Source of the DNA: Anaerolineales bacterium
GTDB taxonomy: Bacteria; Chloroflexota; Anaerolineae; Aggregatilineales; J027
DNA length: 64,000 bases
NCBI GenBank assembly: GCA_020634155.1
Contig: JACKCI010000001.1
Span: forward strand, 992,001-1,056,000
Direction: 5' to 3'
In this document: in pieces, positions 51,585 through 59,600 of the stretch
Position numbering within the stretch: position 1 is the stretch's first letter
Layout: every line of letters begins with the position of its first letter
Translations under genes and position numbers: made by a program
Notes under the pieces: generated by a model
What the model saw: only the letters and a program-made list of their open reading frames with translations
What the model was told of the DNA's origin: nothing
Database searches by the model: none

Positions 51585-52988
51585 ATGAAGTACAACATTC
51601 AAACCCTCGGTTGCCAGATGAACGTCTCCGACTCGCAGCGCTTGGCCTCGGCCTTGGAGCAACTTGGTTATCAAGCGGCAGGCGAACACGATGAAGACAG
51701 CGCCGTGATTCAGGTCATCAATACCTGTGTGGTGCGCCAACAAGCCGAAGACAAAGCATGGGGGCGCTTGCAACAACTGAAGAAACTCAAAGAAAAGAAC
51801 CCCGATATGGTTATCGGGTTAATGGGCTGCTTGGTGGGTGTCAAAGACCCCTTGCGCCTCCGCAAACAGGTGCCGTTTGTCGATGTGTTCATCCCGCCCA
51901 GCGAGGTCGAACCCCTGACGGCATTCTTGCAAGACCGTAACGTTGAGGCCGATATGGTCACCGAGCAGGTCGCCAAACGCGCCCGCCTCAATCAGTTCAT
52001 GGATGCCATGCACGACGAGGGCAGCGACCTCGTATTGCCGCTTCATGAGCGCAACCAACTCGTCAGCGCCCATATTCCGGTGGTCTATGGCTGCTCACAC
52101 GCCTGCACCTTCTGCATTATCCCCTTCCGCCGAGGCATTGAGCGCTCGCGGCCTGTGGGTGAAATCGTGCGCGATGTACGAAATCTGGCCCGCCAAGGGG
52201 TCAAGGAAATCACGCTCTTGGGGCAAATCGTTGACCGCTACGGCAAGGACATCCCCGACGGCCCGACCCTCGACCAACTCCTGCGCGTTATCCATGAGGT
52301 GGCGGAGGAGGAAAACCTCTACCGTATCCGCTTCCTGACCAGTCACCCCAACTATATGACCGACGCCTTGCTAGAGACGGTAGCCGAACTCCCGCGCATC
52401 ATGCCCCATATCGAGGTACCCATCCAAGCGGGTGATGATACGGTGCTGGAGAATATGAAGCGCGGCTACACCCAACAGCAATACCGTGATTTAGTGGAGA
52501 AGATTCGGCGCATCATCCCCCATGTCGCCATTCACACCGACATTATTGTGGGCTTCCCCGGTGAGACCGAGGCGCAGTTCATGGAGACCTACCGCACCCT
52601 CGAAGAACTCAAACTTGATAAGGCCCACCTTGCCATGTATAGTCCCCGCCCCGGCACCGTCTCAGAGCGGCGGATGGATGATGATGTGGCAAAGGCCGAC
52701 AAAAAGCACCGCCACGAGCGCCTCGAAGACCTCCAAGCACAGGTTCAGGCCGAGATTAACGCCCGCTACCTAGGCGAGATGGTCGAGGTTTTGGTCGAGG
52801 AAGAACATAAGGGCAAGTGGCGCGGACGCACCCCGCAAAACAAGCTGGTTTTCTTTGAGGACAGCAGCACCAATTGGCACGGCAAGCTGGCAACCGTTGA
52901 GGTCACATGGACGGGGCCGTATAGTATGCAGGCCCGCCTGCCGCAGACTGAACCCGCCACACCCGATATTATTCCGTTGATGTCGTAG
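51585..52988 (+). CDS. miaB: tRNA-2-methylthio-N6-dimethylallyladenosine synthase
   Basis: The 467-aa radical-SAM methylthiotransferase modifies A37 of tRNAs. The N-terminal cluster uses Cys10 (TLGCQMN), Cys48 and Cys82; the radical-SAM cluster uses Cys170, Cys174 and Cys177 in GCSHACTFC; and a C-terminal TRAM domain follows from about 400. The order YNIQTLGCQMNVSDSQ is typical of MiaB rather than RimO or MtaB. ATG 51585 is the likely start; the Shine-Dalgarno site is weak. A terminator follows. Confidence 0.95.
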   Translation: MKYNIQTLGCQMNVSDSQRLASALEQLGYQAAGEHDEDSAVIQVINTCVVRQQAEDKAWGRLQQLKKLKEKNPDMVIGLMGCLVGVKDPLRLRKQVPFVDVFIPPSEVEPLTAFLQDRNVEADMVTEQVAKRARLNQFMDAMHDEGSDLVLPLHERNQLVSAHIPVVYGCSHACTFCIIPFRRGIERSRPVGEIVRDVRNLARQGVKEITLLGQIVDRYGKDIPDGPTLDQLLRVIHEVAEEENLYRIRFLTSHPNYMTDALLETVAELPRIMPHIEVPIQAGDDTVLENMKRGYTQQQYRDLVEKIRRIIPHVAIHTDIIVGFPGETEAQFMETYRTLEELKLDKAHLAMYSPRPGTVSERRMDDDVAKADKKHRHERLEDLQAQVQAEINARYLGEMVEVLVEEEHKGKWRGRTPQNKLVFFEDSSTNWHGKLATVEVTWTGPYSMQARLPQTEPATPDIIPLMS

Positions 52989-53025
52989 GCGAAATTATGA
53001 TTTTCACGCTACCCCACATTGCCCT

Positions 53026-53050
53026 ACACCCCAATTTCTGGGGTGTTTTG
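53026..53050 (+). terminator. intrinsic terminator after miaB
   Basis: ACACCCC and GGGGTGT form a 7-bp stem with loop AATTTCT, followed by TTTTG. Confidence 0.75.
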
Positions 53051-53070
53051 CTTTATGGCCGCATTTTGAT

Positions 53071-53099
53071 TTGCATGATTTTTTATCTACCCCTATACT
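53071..53099 (+). promoter_or_regulatory. promoter of the 116-aa lipoprotein gene
   Basis: TTGCAT (53071-53076) and TATACT (53094-53099) are 17 nt apart, 38 nt before the GTG start. Confidence 0.6.
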
Positions 53100-53137
53100 G
53101 CCCCACACTACTCTATATTAAAAGGAGATGAGAAATC

Positions 53138-53488
53138 GTGAAGAAGAATTTGTTCGTACTCGTCGCTATCGTCTTGATTTTGCCCTTGGTGCTGTCCGCT
53201 TGTGGTGGTGGCCCCGCCAAGAACGCTGAAAATTTCGTCAAAGCCATGAATGATGGTGACCGCGATAAGGCTGAAAAGTACGCCTGCGATGACGATGAAT
53301 TCAAGACCTTCATGGATCTGATTTTTGCAGATGGTAACACCAGCAATGCTGAACTCGATGACCTGAAGTGTGAAGAAGACGGCGACAACCGTGTAACATG
53401 CACAGGCAAATCTAACGGCGAGGAAAGCTCCTTGACCTTCATCATGAAAGACGATAAGGTCTGCGGCTTCGACCTTCCCACCGAGTAA
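53138..53488 (+). CDS. small four-cysteine lipoprotein
   Basis: The 116-aa protein has a lipoprotein signal (VLSAC, Cys at about 22). The mature part has four cysteines in YACDD, LKCEED, DNRVTC and KVCGFDLP, which parallel those of the lipoprotein at 37127. It is acidic and Lys-rich, with AENFVKAMNDGDRDKAEKY like a DUF4878-type helical start. It begins at GTG with AAAGGAG upstream, has its own promoter and terminator, and so is probably a single-gene unit. Function is unknown. Confidence 0.8.
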   Translation: MKKNLFVLVAIVLILPLVLSACGGGPAKNAENFVKAMNDGDRDKAEKYACDDDEFKTFMDLIFADGNTSNAELDDLKCEEDGDNRVTCTGKSNGEESSLTFIMKDDKVCGFDLPTE

Positions 53489-53505
53489 TTTGTAGCTCAA
53501 AAAAC

Positions 53506-53538
53506 AAAACGCCCGATAGATTACTGTCGGGCGTTTTT
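53506..53538. terminator. intrinsic terminator with T-run
   Basis: AAAACGCCCGA (53506-53516) and TCGGGCGTTTT (53527-53537) form a stem with a T-run, and A-runs on the other side make it suitable for both converging genes (the lipoprotein and gltX). Confidence 0.88.
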
Positions 53539-53552
53539 CTTTGGCTCCCTAA

Positions 53553-55058
53553 TTATTGAGAAGGTTGGTTCGATTTCTCAAGGCTATCAATAGCTTTCTG
53601 AATGCGGGAAAGGCTCTCCTCTCGCCCCAGCACCGCCATCGATTGAAACAACGGTGGGGAGACCTGTTGAGCCGTCGTCGCCACCCGCAGGATATTGAAC
53701 ACCTGTGATGCCTTCAAGCCGTTGTCCTCAGCATATTGCCGAATAGCAGCCTCTTGGCTCTCATAAGCGAAATCGACCAGATTGACCAACACATCATAGG
53801 CACCCCGTAACGCTTGGAGCGTCCCCTCTGCATCCATCTTCTTCTGAATGAGCGCTTCGGGGTCGGTCAATACAAACTCCTCCACCCACAAGAACTGCGT
53901 CCACTCAATGGCTTCTTTGAGAGTTTTGATGCGCTCTTGGATATGCGGCACAATGCCAACCAACTGCTCGATGTTGACCTCAAAGCCTGCATCTTCGAGA
54001 AAAGGCTTAATCAGTTGAGCCAACCGTAGCGGCTCCATATCCCGAATATAGGTACCATTCATCCAATCCAGCTTATGAATCGGGAAGGCCGACCCCGCTG
54101 GATTGACGCGCCCTAGTTCAAAAGCCTCAATCGCTTCAGCCAGTGTGAAGATTTCGCGGTCATCGCCAAAGCTCCAACCCACCGTGGCAAGGAAGTTATC
54201 AATGGCTTCTGGTAGATAGCCCGCTTCACGAAACTCGTTGAGCAGCACGGGTACCGCCCGCCCATCTTCACTAAAACGTGCCGAGCGCTTGCTCATCTTG
54301 CCCTTGCCATTGGGGTTGAGCAAGACGGGCAAGTGGGCAATCTGGGGCATTTCCCAGCCGAAAGCCATATAGAGTTGCTTATGAATCGGCGCGGTAGGTA
54401 TCCACTCCTCGGCTCGCATGATATGGCTGATTTCCATGGAATGGTCATCGACCACATTCGCCAAATGGTAAGTTGGAAAGCCATCAGATTTCAGCAACAC
54501 CAAGTCGTTGAGTTCTTGGTTATCAAAGGTGATGTCGCCCCGCAACAGGTCATGAATCACCGTTTGCCCTTCCAACGGCATCTTGAAGCGAATGACATAC
54601 TCCCCGCCCGTTTCATCATGTAGGCGCTGGCGTTCTTCTTCGCTCAAATTGCGGCAATGGCGGTCATAGCCCTGCAAGCGACGGCCTGACTTCTCTGCAA
54701 TCTCCCGTACACGGGTCAGCCGTTCCTCCGTGCAATAGCAACGGTAGGCCTTCCCTTGTTCGACCAGCCAATTCGCCCATTGTTGATAGCGTTCAAGGCG
54801 CTCACTTTGGATATAGGGGCCATAGGGGCCGCCAACTTCGGGGCCTTCGTCCCAATCGAGACCTAACCAGCGCAACCCTTCAGTAATCAACTCAAGGGCA
54901 CCCTCAACATAGCGCTTTTGGTCAGTGTCTTCGATTCGCAAAATGAATTGACCTTGGTGGTGGCGTGCAAACAGCCAGTTAAAGAGGGCTGTCCGTACCC
55001 CGCCAATGTGCATGGGGCCAGTGGGGCTGGGTGCAAAACGAACACGTACAGGTTTCAA
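53553..55058 (-). CDS. gltX: glutamyl-tRNA synthetase
   Basis: The 501-aa class I synthetase charges tRNA-Glu. HIGG is at residues 17-20 and KMSKR at 254-258; the RIEDTDQKR segment and GYLPEAIDNFLATVGWS also fit. The zinc-type Cys residues CYCTEERL and a later RHC are present. The start is TTG with AAAGGAG upstream, since no in-frame ATG lies near. A shared terminator follows. Confidence 0.96.
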   Translation of the reverse strand: MKPVRVRFAPSPTGPMHIGGVRTALFNWLFARHHQGQFILRIEDTDQKRYVEGALELITEGLRWLGLDWDEGPEVGGPYGPYIQSERLERYQQWANWLVEQGKAYRCYCTEERLTRVREIAEKSGRRLQGYDRHCRNLSEEERQRLHDETGGEYVIRFKMPLEGQTVIHDLLRGDITFDNQELNDLVLLKSDGFPTYHLANVVDDHSMEISHIMRAEEWIPTAPIHKQLYMAFGWEMPQIAHLPVLLNPNGKGKMSKRSARFSEDGRAVPVLLNEFREAGYLPEAIDNFLATVGWSFGDDREIFTLAEAIEAFELGRVNPAGSAFPIHKLDWMNGTYIRDMEPLRLAQLIKPFLEDAGFEVNIEQLVGIVPHIQERIKTLKEAIEWTQFLWVEEFVLTDPEALIQKKMDAEGTLQALRGAYDVLVNLVDFAYESQEAAIRQYAEDNGLKASQVFNILRVATTAQQVSPPLFQSMAVLGREESLSRIQKAIDSLEKSNQPSQ

Positions 55059-55115
55059 GATATACTCCTTTAAACGACTTGCGGTGATTGCTGATTATAG
55101 CAGACTTGGAGGGGG

Positions 55116-55706
55116 TTAAGTCAAAAGTGGAGCAAAAATGGCATCAATAGACACTTGGAAGTCGGGCATCACATCCCCACCCTCAAAGCTATCCCCACAT
55201 TGGAGCGTTACGGTGGCTTGACCGGGGCGGTACACATCAATCAATAAGCTGTCGGGGTACACAATCCAGACGATTTCAACGCCTGCTTGCATATATTCTT
55301 CAACCTTGAGGCGCAATTCGTGGGCGCGATTGCTAGGGGATACAATCTCGACCACAAAGTTGGGAGCCACCTGCCAATATCCGGTTGGGATACCCTCGGC
55401 GGGAATGCGCTCCTTTGCCATATACGCCACATCAAAAGCGCGGTAGGTGTCTGGGCCAATCAAAAAGCCGCCCTCGCCCGCCAATACAATCCCGCGTTGG
55501 GTATGTTGGGCATAGACGCGCAAATAATAGCTGACTTCAACAACTAAAAGCTGATGTTTTCCACCTGTTGGTGCCACTTCGTAAGGCTCCCCATCATCAT
55601 CCGTGTACATGGGCACAGGCACGCCGCGTATGAGTTCATAGGGTCGCCCTTCGTAGCGCCGGAAAAATTCTTCTACCGTCATGGTTTTTGTCTGTGGCTT
55701 ATCCAT
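55116..55706 (-). CDS. Uma2-family (DUF820) putative endonuclease
   Basis: The 196-aa protein matches Uma2/DUF820, a PD-(D/E)XK-fold family abundant in cyanobacteria and Chloroflexota. It shows YELIRGVPVPM, FDVAYMAKERIP, NFVVEIVSPSNRAHEL with the E-x-x-S-P-S core, and YMQAGVEIVWIVYPDS. Such proteins are often found in many copies and their role is unknown. The start at 55706 lacks a strong SD. It is divergent from the aminotransferase gene. Confidence 0.85.
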   Translation of the reverse strand: MDKPQTKTMTVEEFFRRYEGRPYELIRGVPVPMYTDDDGEPYEVAPTGGKHQLLVVEVSYYLRVYAQHTQRGIVLAGEGGFLIGPDTYRAFDVAYMAKERIPAEGIPTGYWQVAPNFVVEIVSPSNRAHELRLKVEEYMQAGVEIVWIVYPDSLLIDVYRPGQATVTLQCGDSFEGGDVMPDFQVSIDAIFAPLLT

Positions 55707-55793
55707 ACTCAAATTCTATGACACTAGGCCGCCTGTGTCAAAGTCGTTATAATCGACCTATCCGAATACCCCATTAATGGAGCAACTCGCTAC

Positions 55794-57014
55794 ATGACCA
55801 TTAACAACCATGATCGTTCCCAATTTTTTATTGATCTCGAAGATCGCTTTGGAGCGCATAATTACCATCCCCTTGATGTTGTTGTGGAAAGCGCCAAAGG
55901 CATCTGGGTTACCGATGTCAATGGCAACCGTTATATGGACTGCCTGAGTGCCTACAGCGCCGTGAACCAAGGCCATGCCCATCCCGCCATTGCACAGGCC
56001 ATGATGGAGCAAATCGGCAAAGTCACCTTGACCAGCCGTGCCTTCCGTAACGATCAGTTAGGCCCCTTCTATCAAGAACTCTGTGAACTGACTGGCTTTG
56101 AACGCGCTCTACCCATGAACAGTGGCGCTGAAGCCGTTGAAACTGCCCTTAAAGCCGTCCGCAAGTGGGGCTACAAAGTCAAAGGCGTGCCAGAAGGCCA
56201 AGCCGAAATTATTGTTTGCAAAAACAACTTTGCAGGCCGCACCATCACCATTGTCGGCTTCAGCACCGAAGCCCAATATCAAGATGGCTTTGGCCCCTTC
56301 ACCCCCGGCTTCAAAGTCATCCCCTTTGGCGATGCTGACGCCCTCGAAGCCGCGATTACCCCCAACACGGTCGCCTTCTTGCTCGAACCCATCCAAGGTG
56401 AAGGTGGCATCATCGTCCCGCCGGATGGCTTCCTCAAGCGTGCCCGCGAAATCTGCACCGCCAATAATGTCTTGCTCGTGACCGATGAAATCCAAACGGG
56501 GCTTGGGCGCACCGGCAAGCTCTTCGCCTTTGAGCATGAAGGTATCCGCCCTGATATGGTCACAATTGGCAAGGCCCTCTCCGGTGGCTACTATCCAGTC
56601 TCAGCAGTGCTGGCCTCGGATGAAATTCTCGGTGTCTTCCATCCCGGTGATCATGGCAGCACCTTTGGTGGCAACCCCCTCGCCTGTGCCGTAGCGCGGG
56701 CCGCCTTGCGCGTGATTGTCGATGAAAAGCTGATTGACAATGCCGACGAAGTTGGGGCCTATTTCCGTGAACGACTTGAGGAAATCAACAGCCCGCACAT
56801 CAAGGAAGTACGTGGCAAGGGCCTGCTGATTGGCGTCGAATTGCACGAATCATCTGGCGGGGCACGCCGCTTCTGTGAAGCCCTCCAGCATGAGGGGATT
56901 TTGTGCAAGGAAACACACCACACCATTATCCGTTTTGCACCGCCCTTGGTCATCCAAAAGGCGGATGTCGATTGGGCCATTGAACGCATTCACAAAGTGA
57001 TGACGATGGCCTAA
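55794..57014 (+). CDS. rocD: ornithine--oxo-acid aminotransferase
   Basis: The 406-aa PLP enzyme converts ornithine to glutamate semialdehyde. It has SGAEAVETALK, LLVTDEIQTGLGRTGK with Asp231, and the Schiff-base Lys260 in TIGKALSGGYYPVSA. Overall spacing and the N-terminal NYHPLDVVV segment fit ornithine aminotransferase better than acetylornithine or GABA types. TGGAG lies upstream of the ATG. No arginine catabolic genes are beside it. Confidence 0.92.
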   Translation: MTINNHDRSQFFIDLEDRFGAHNYHPLDVVVESAKGIWVTDVNGNRYMDCLSAYSAVNQGHAHPAIAQAMMEQIGKVTLTSRAFRNDQLGPFYQELCELTGFERALPMNSGAEAVETALKAVRKWGYKVKGVPEGQAEIIVCKNNFAGRTITIVGFSTEAQYQDGFGPFTPGFKVIPFGDADALEAAITPNTVAFLLEPIQGEGGIIVPPDGFLKRAREICTANNVLLVTDEIQTGLGRTGKLFAFEHEGIRPDMVTIGKALSGGYYPVSAVLASDEILGVFHPGDHGSTFGGNPLACAVARAALRVIVDEKLIDNADEVGAYFRERLEEINSPHIKEVRGKGLLIGVELHESSGGARRFCEALQHEGILCKETHHTIIRFAPPLVIQKADVDWAIERIHKVMTMA

Positions 57015-57087
57015 GCCAACTCTATATTGGGCGGGGGTTGCCTTCGCCCTGTTTGTTAACCCTACTTTTAAAGGAGTGTCTACTCAA

Positions 57088-57948
57088 ATGTCCAAGTTCT
57101 TGCGCCTCTTGCTTGTTTTGATTGCAGTATTGGCCTTAGTTGCCGCCTGTGGTAGTGACAAAGATGACGACAAAGACAGCAGCAATGACCAACCTGAAGT
57201 GCAGCGCCTGCTACTCGCCACCACCACCAGCACCAACGACTCCGGCTTGCTCGACTACATCTTGCCCGATTTTGAAAAGAAATATAACGCGGAAGTCGAT
57301 GTCGTGGCAGTTGGGACGGGTCAGGCCATCACCCTTGGCGTCAATGGGGATGCCGATGTGCTGTTGGTGCATGACCGCGCCCGCGAAGACCAATTTGTCG
57401 CGGATGGCAACGGCACCCAACGCTATGATGTCATGTACAACGACTTCGTGATTGTTGGCTCCGAAGATGACCCCGCAGGTGTCACAAATGCTGCTACCGC
57501 TGTTGAAGCCTTCCAACTTATTGCTGAGAAGGAAGCCACCTTTGTCTCACGTGGGGATGACAGCGGCACCCATAGCAAAGAAAAATCCATCTGGGCCGCC
57601 GCCGAAATCACCCCCGAAGGTGAATGGTACATTTCAGCGGGTCAAGGCATGGGAGCCGTGCTGAACATGAGCAACGAGCTAGGGGCTTATACCCTCAGTG
57701 ACCGTGCCACCTATCTCGCCCAAAAAGCAGCCGGTTCGGCCCTTGTCATCGTCTATGAAGGGGATGAATCGCTGTTCAATCCCTATGGCGTGATTCCGGT
57801 TAATCCTGAAAAGCACGACGGTATCCACGCTGAATTGGCCCAATCCTTTGTGGAATGGCTCACGTCGGTGGACACGCAGGCGCTCATCGCCAGCTTCCAG
57901 ATCGGCGGCGCACAGGTCTTCTTCCCATCAGCGGTGGTTGGAGAGTAA
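57088..57948 (+). CDS. tupA: tungstate ABC transporter substrate-binding lipoprotein
   Basis: The 286-aa protein has a lipoprotein signal (LVAACG) and then the TupA signature TTTSTNDSGLLDYILPDFEKK, VGTGQAITLGVNGDADVLLVHD and FVSRGDDSGTHSKEK. It should bind tungstate outside the cell. ATG 57088 has AAAGGAG eleven bases upstream; the in-frame GTG at 57076 is part of that site and is less likely. tupB follows. Confidence 0.95.
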   Translation: MSKFLRLLLVLIAVLALVAACGSDKDDDKDSSNDQPEVQRLLLATTTSTNDSGLLDYILPDFEKKYNAEVDVVAVGTGQAITLGVNGDADVLLVHDRAREDQFVADGNGTQRYDVMYNDFVIVGSEDDPAGVTNAATAVEAFQLIAEKEATFVSRGDDSGTHSKEKSIWAAAEITPEGEWYISAGQGMGAVLNMSNELGAYTLSDRATYLAQKAAGSALVIVYEGDESLFNPYGVIPVNPEKHDGIHAELAQSFVEWLTSVDTQALIASFQIGGAQVFFPSAVVGE

Positions 57949-57951
57949 GCC

Positions 57952-58644
57952 ATTCAAACCCTGCTGGATGCAATTCAAGAGGCCATTCGCTTAATTTTTG
58001 CGCTTGACCCCGCCGTTATCGAGATTACCAGCCGTTCCTTGCAGGTTACCATCACAGCATTGTCTATCAGTGCTGTAGTGGGTATCCCTTGCGGGGCATG
58101 GTTCGCGCTCTCTAAACTTCCCGGCAAGCGCATCCTGACCACCTTCATCTATACAGGCATGGGTTTGCCGCCTGTGGTGGTGGGGTTAGTCGTCTATCTA
58201 TTCCTCTCACGCCAAGGGGTTTTTGGTGATTTAGGCTGGTTGTTCTCCTTTCGGGCGATGGTCATTGCCCAAGTCATTTTGGCGACCCCGCTCGTAATTG
58301 GCATCACCATGAGCAGCATCCTCGGCCTTGACCCCAATCTGCGCCCCCAACTCCGCGCCCTTGGAGCCACTGAATGGCAAATCACCCGCGCCCTACTCTT
58401 TGAGGCACGCTTTGGGGTCATTCTCGGCCTAGTGGCAGGCTTTGGCGCGATTATCTCCGAAGTGGGGGCCGTCATGCTGGTTGGCGGCAATATCGACGGG
58501 CGGACGCGCGTCTTGACCACTGCCATTGTCCTCGAAACCCAGCGCGGTCATTTTGAGGTCGCCTTGGCCCTTGGGATTATTTTGCTGTCCATTTCATTTG
58601 CGACCAATTTCTTACTGATGATTCTACAAGGTAGGCGCTGGTGA
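57952..58644 (+). CDS. tupB: tungstate ABC transporter permease, probable ATT start
   Basis: The 230-aa permease has about six hydrophobic segments and the EAA-like loop LRALGATEWQITRALLFEARFGVI. The open frame has no ATG, GTG or TTG before 58039, yet the typical TupB N-terminus (LLDAIQEAIRLIFALDPAVIEIT) is encoded upstream of it. The only start with good spacing is ATT at 57952, with GGAG eight bases upstream; CTG at 57961 or 57964 is an alternative. Starting at 58039 would remove the first conserved helix. Confidence 0.88.
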   Translation: MQTLLDAIQEAIRLIFALDPAVIEITSRSLQVTITALSISAVVGIPCGAWFALSKLPGKRILTTFIYTGMGLPPVVVGLVVYLFLSRQGVFGDLGWLFSFRAMVIAQVILATPLVIGITMSSILGLDPNLRPQLRALGATEWQITRALLFEARFGVILGLVAGFGAIISEVGAVMLVGGNIDGRTRVLTTAIVLETQRGHFEVALALGIILLSISFATNFLLMILQGRRW

Positions 58645-59369
58645 GCCTCTATCAACTGGAGCATGTCGAACATGTCTATAGAGAAACAACAGTCCTTAAG
58701 CACCTTAACCTAACCATCACGGCGGGGGAGATTTTCGCGTTGGTGGGGCCAAGCGGGGCAGGCAAAAGCACCCTATTGCGATTGATGGCGCTATTAGAGC
58801 CACCTAGCGAAGGCAAGGTACAAATCGAACTCAACGGCAAGCCACTTACCTATCACAAAGCGTCCATCACTGACCGTCGCCAATTGGGAATGGTCTTCCA
58901 GCGCCCCACCATGTTGACGCGCAGTGTCTATGCCAATGTTGCGTTTGGGCTGCACCTACGTGGGCAACACGGTGTGCAGTCACAAGTCAAGCACATGTTG
59001 GAGGCAGTTGCCCTCCAGCACCTCGCCCAACGACGTGTACAGAGCCTATCGGGTGGTGAATTGCAGCGGGTCGCCTTGGCCCGTGCGTTGATTCTGCAAC
59101 CCAAGGTACTGCTCTTGGATGAGCCAACCGCCAATCTTGACCCCTACAACATCGGCATCATCGAGAACCTTGTGCGCCGCCACCATGATGAGGACGGCAC
59201 CACCATCATCATTGTGACCCACAACGTCTTCCAAGCCAAGCGCCTCGCTGACCGTGTAGGGTTGCTTCTAGAGAGTGAATTGATTGAGGTTGCTGATACG
59301 GATACCTTCTTCAATCATCCCCAAGACCCGCGCACCCAAGCCTTTTTGTCAGGGGATTTAATCTATTAG
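58641..59369 (+). CDS. tupC: tungstate ABC transporter ATP-binding protein
   Basis: This 242-aa ATPase has Walker A GPSGAGKSTLLR, signature LSGGELQRVALARAL, Walker B VLLLDEPTANLD and switch THNVFQ. It completes the tungstate importer with tupA and tupB. The GTG start overlaps the tupB stop (GTGA). Confidence 0.95.
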   Translation: MSLYQLEHVEHVYRETTVLKHLNLTITAGEIFALVGPSGAGKSTLLRLMALLEPPSEGKVQIELNGKPLTYHKASITDRRQLGMVFQRPTMLTRSVYANVAFGLHLRGQHGVQSQVKHMLEAVALQHLAQRRVQSLSGGELQRVALARALILQPKVLLLDEPTANLDPYNIGIIENLVRRHHDEDGTTIIIVTHNVFQAKRLADRVGLLLESELIEVADTDTFFNHPQDPRTQAFLSGDLIY

Positions 59370-59386
59370 TTGACGTGGTATCCCCC

Positions 59387-59415
59387 TTGACGAAGGGAGG
59401 TTCCTTGAGTACACT
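59387..59415 (+). promoter_or_regulatory. promoter of tRNA-Gly
   Basis: TTGACG (59387-59392) and TACACT (59410-59415) are 17 nt apart, 12 nt before the tRNA. Confidence 0.7.
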
Positions 59416-59427
59416 ACTAGAGAAGCT

Positions 59428-59498
59428 GCGGGTATGGTGTAGCGGTAACACAGCAGCTTCCCAAGCTGTTGACACGGGTTCGATTCCCGTTACCCGCT
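59428..59498 (+). tRNA. tRNA-Gly (anticodon CCC)
   Basis: Acceptor GCGGGTA pairs with TACCCGC. D arm GTGT/ACAC, anticodon stem CAGC/GCTG with loop TTCCCAA (anticodon CCC, reading GGG), and T arm CGGG-TTCGATT-CCCG are visible. CCA is not encoded. Confidence 0.97.
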
Positions 59499-59505
59499 CA
59501 AAGAT

Positions 59506-59539
59506 ACGCCAATGTGATAATCCACCATTGGCGTTTTTT
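59506..59539 (+). terminator. terminator after tRNA-Gly
   Basis: ACGCCAATG (59506-59514) pairs with CATTGGCGT (59526-59534), followed by a run of T. Confidence 0.88.
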
Positions 59540-59600
59540 GTTTTTGGGTATTCTGCGCCACCCCCTGTATAATTGCCATCAACAAGAGAGGTGGGGTCGT

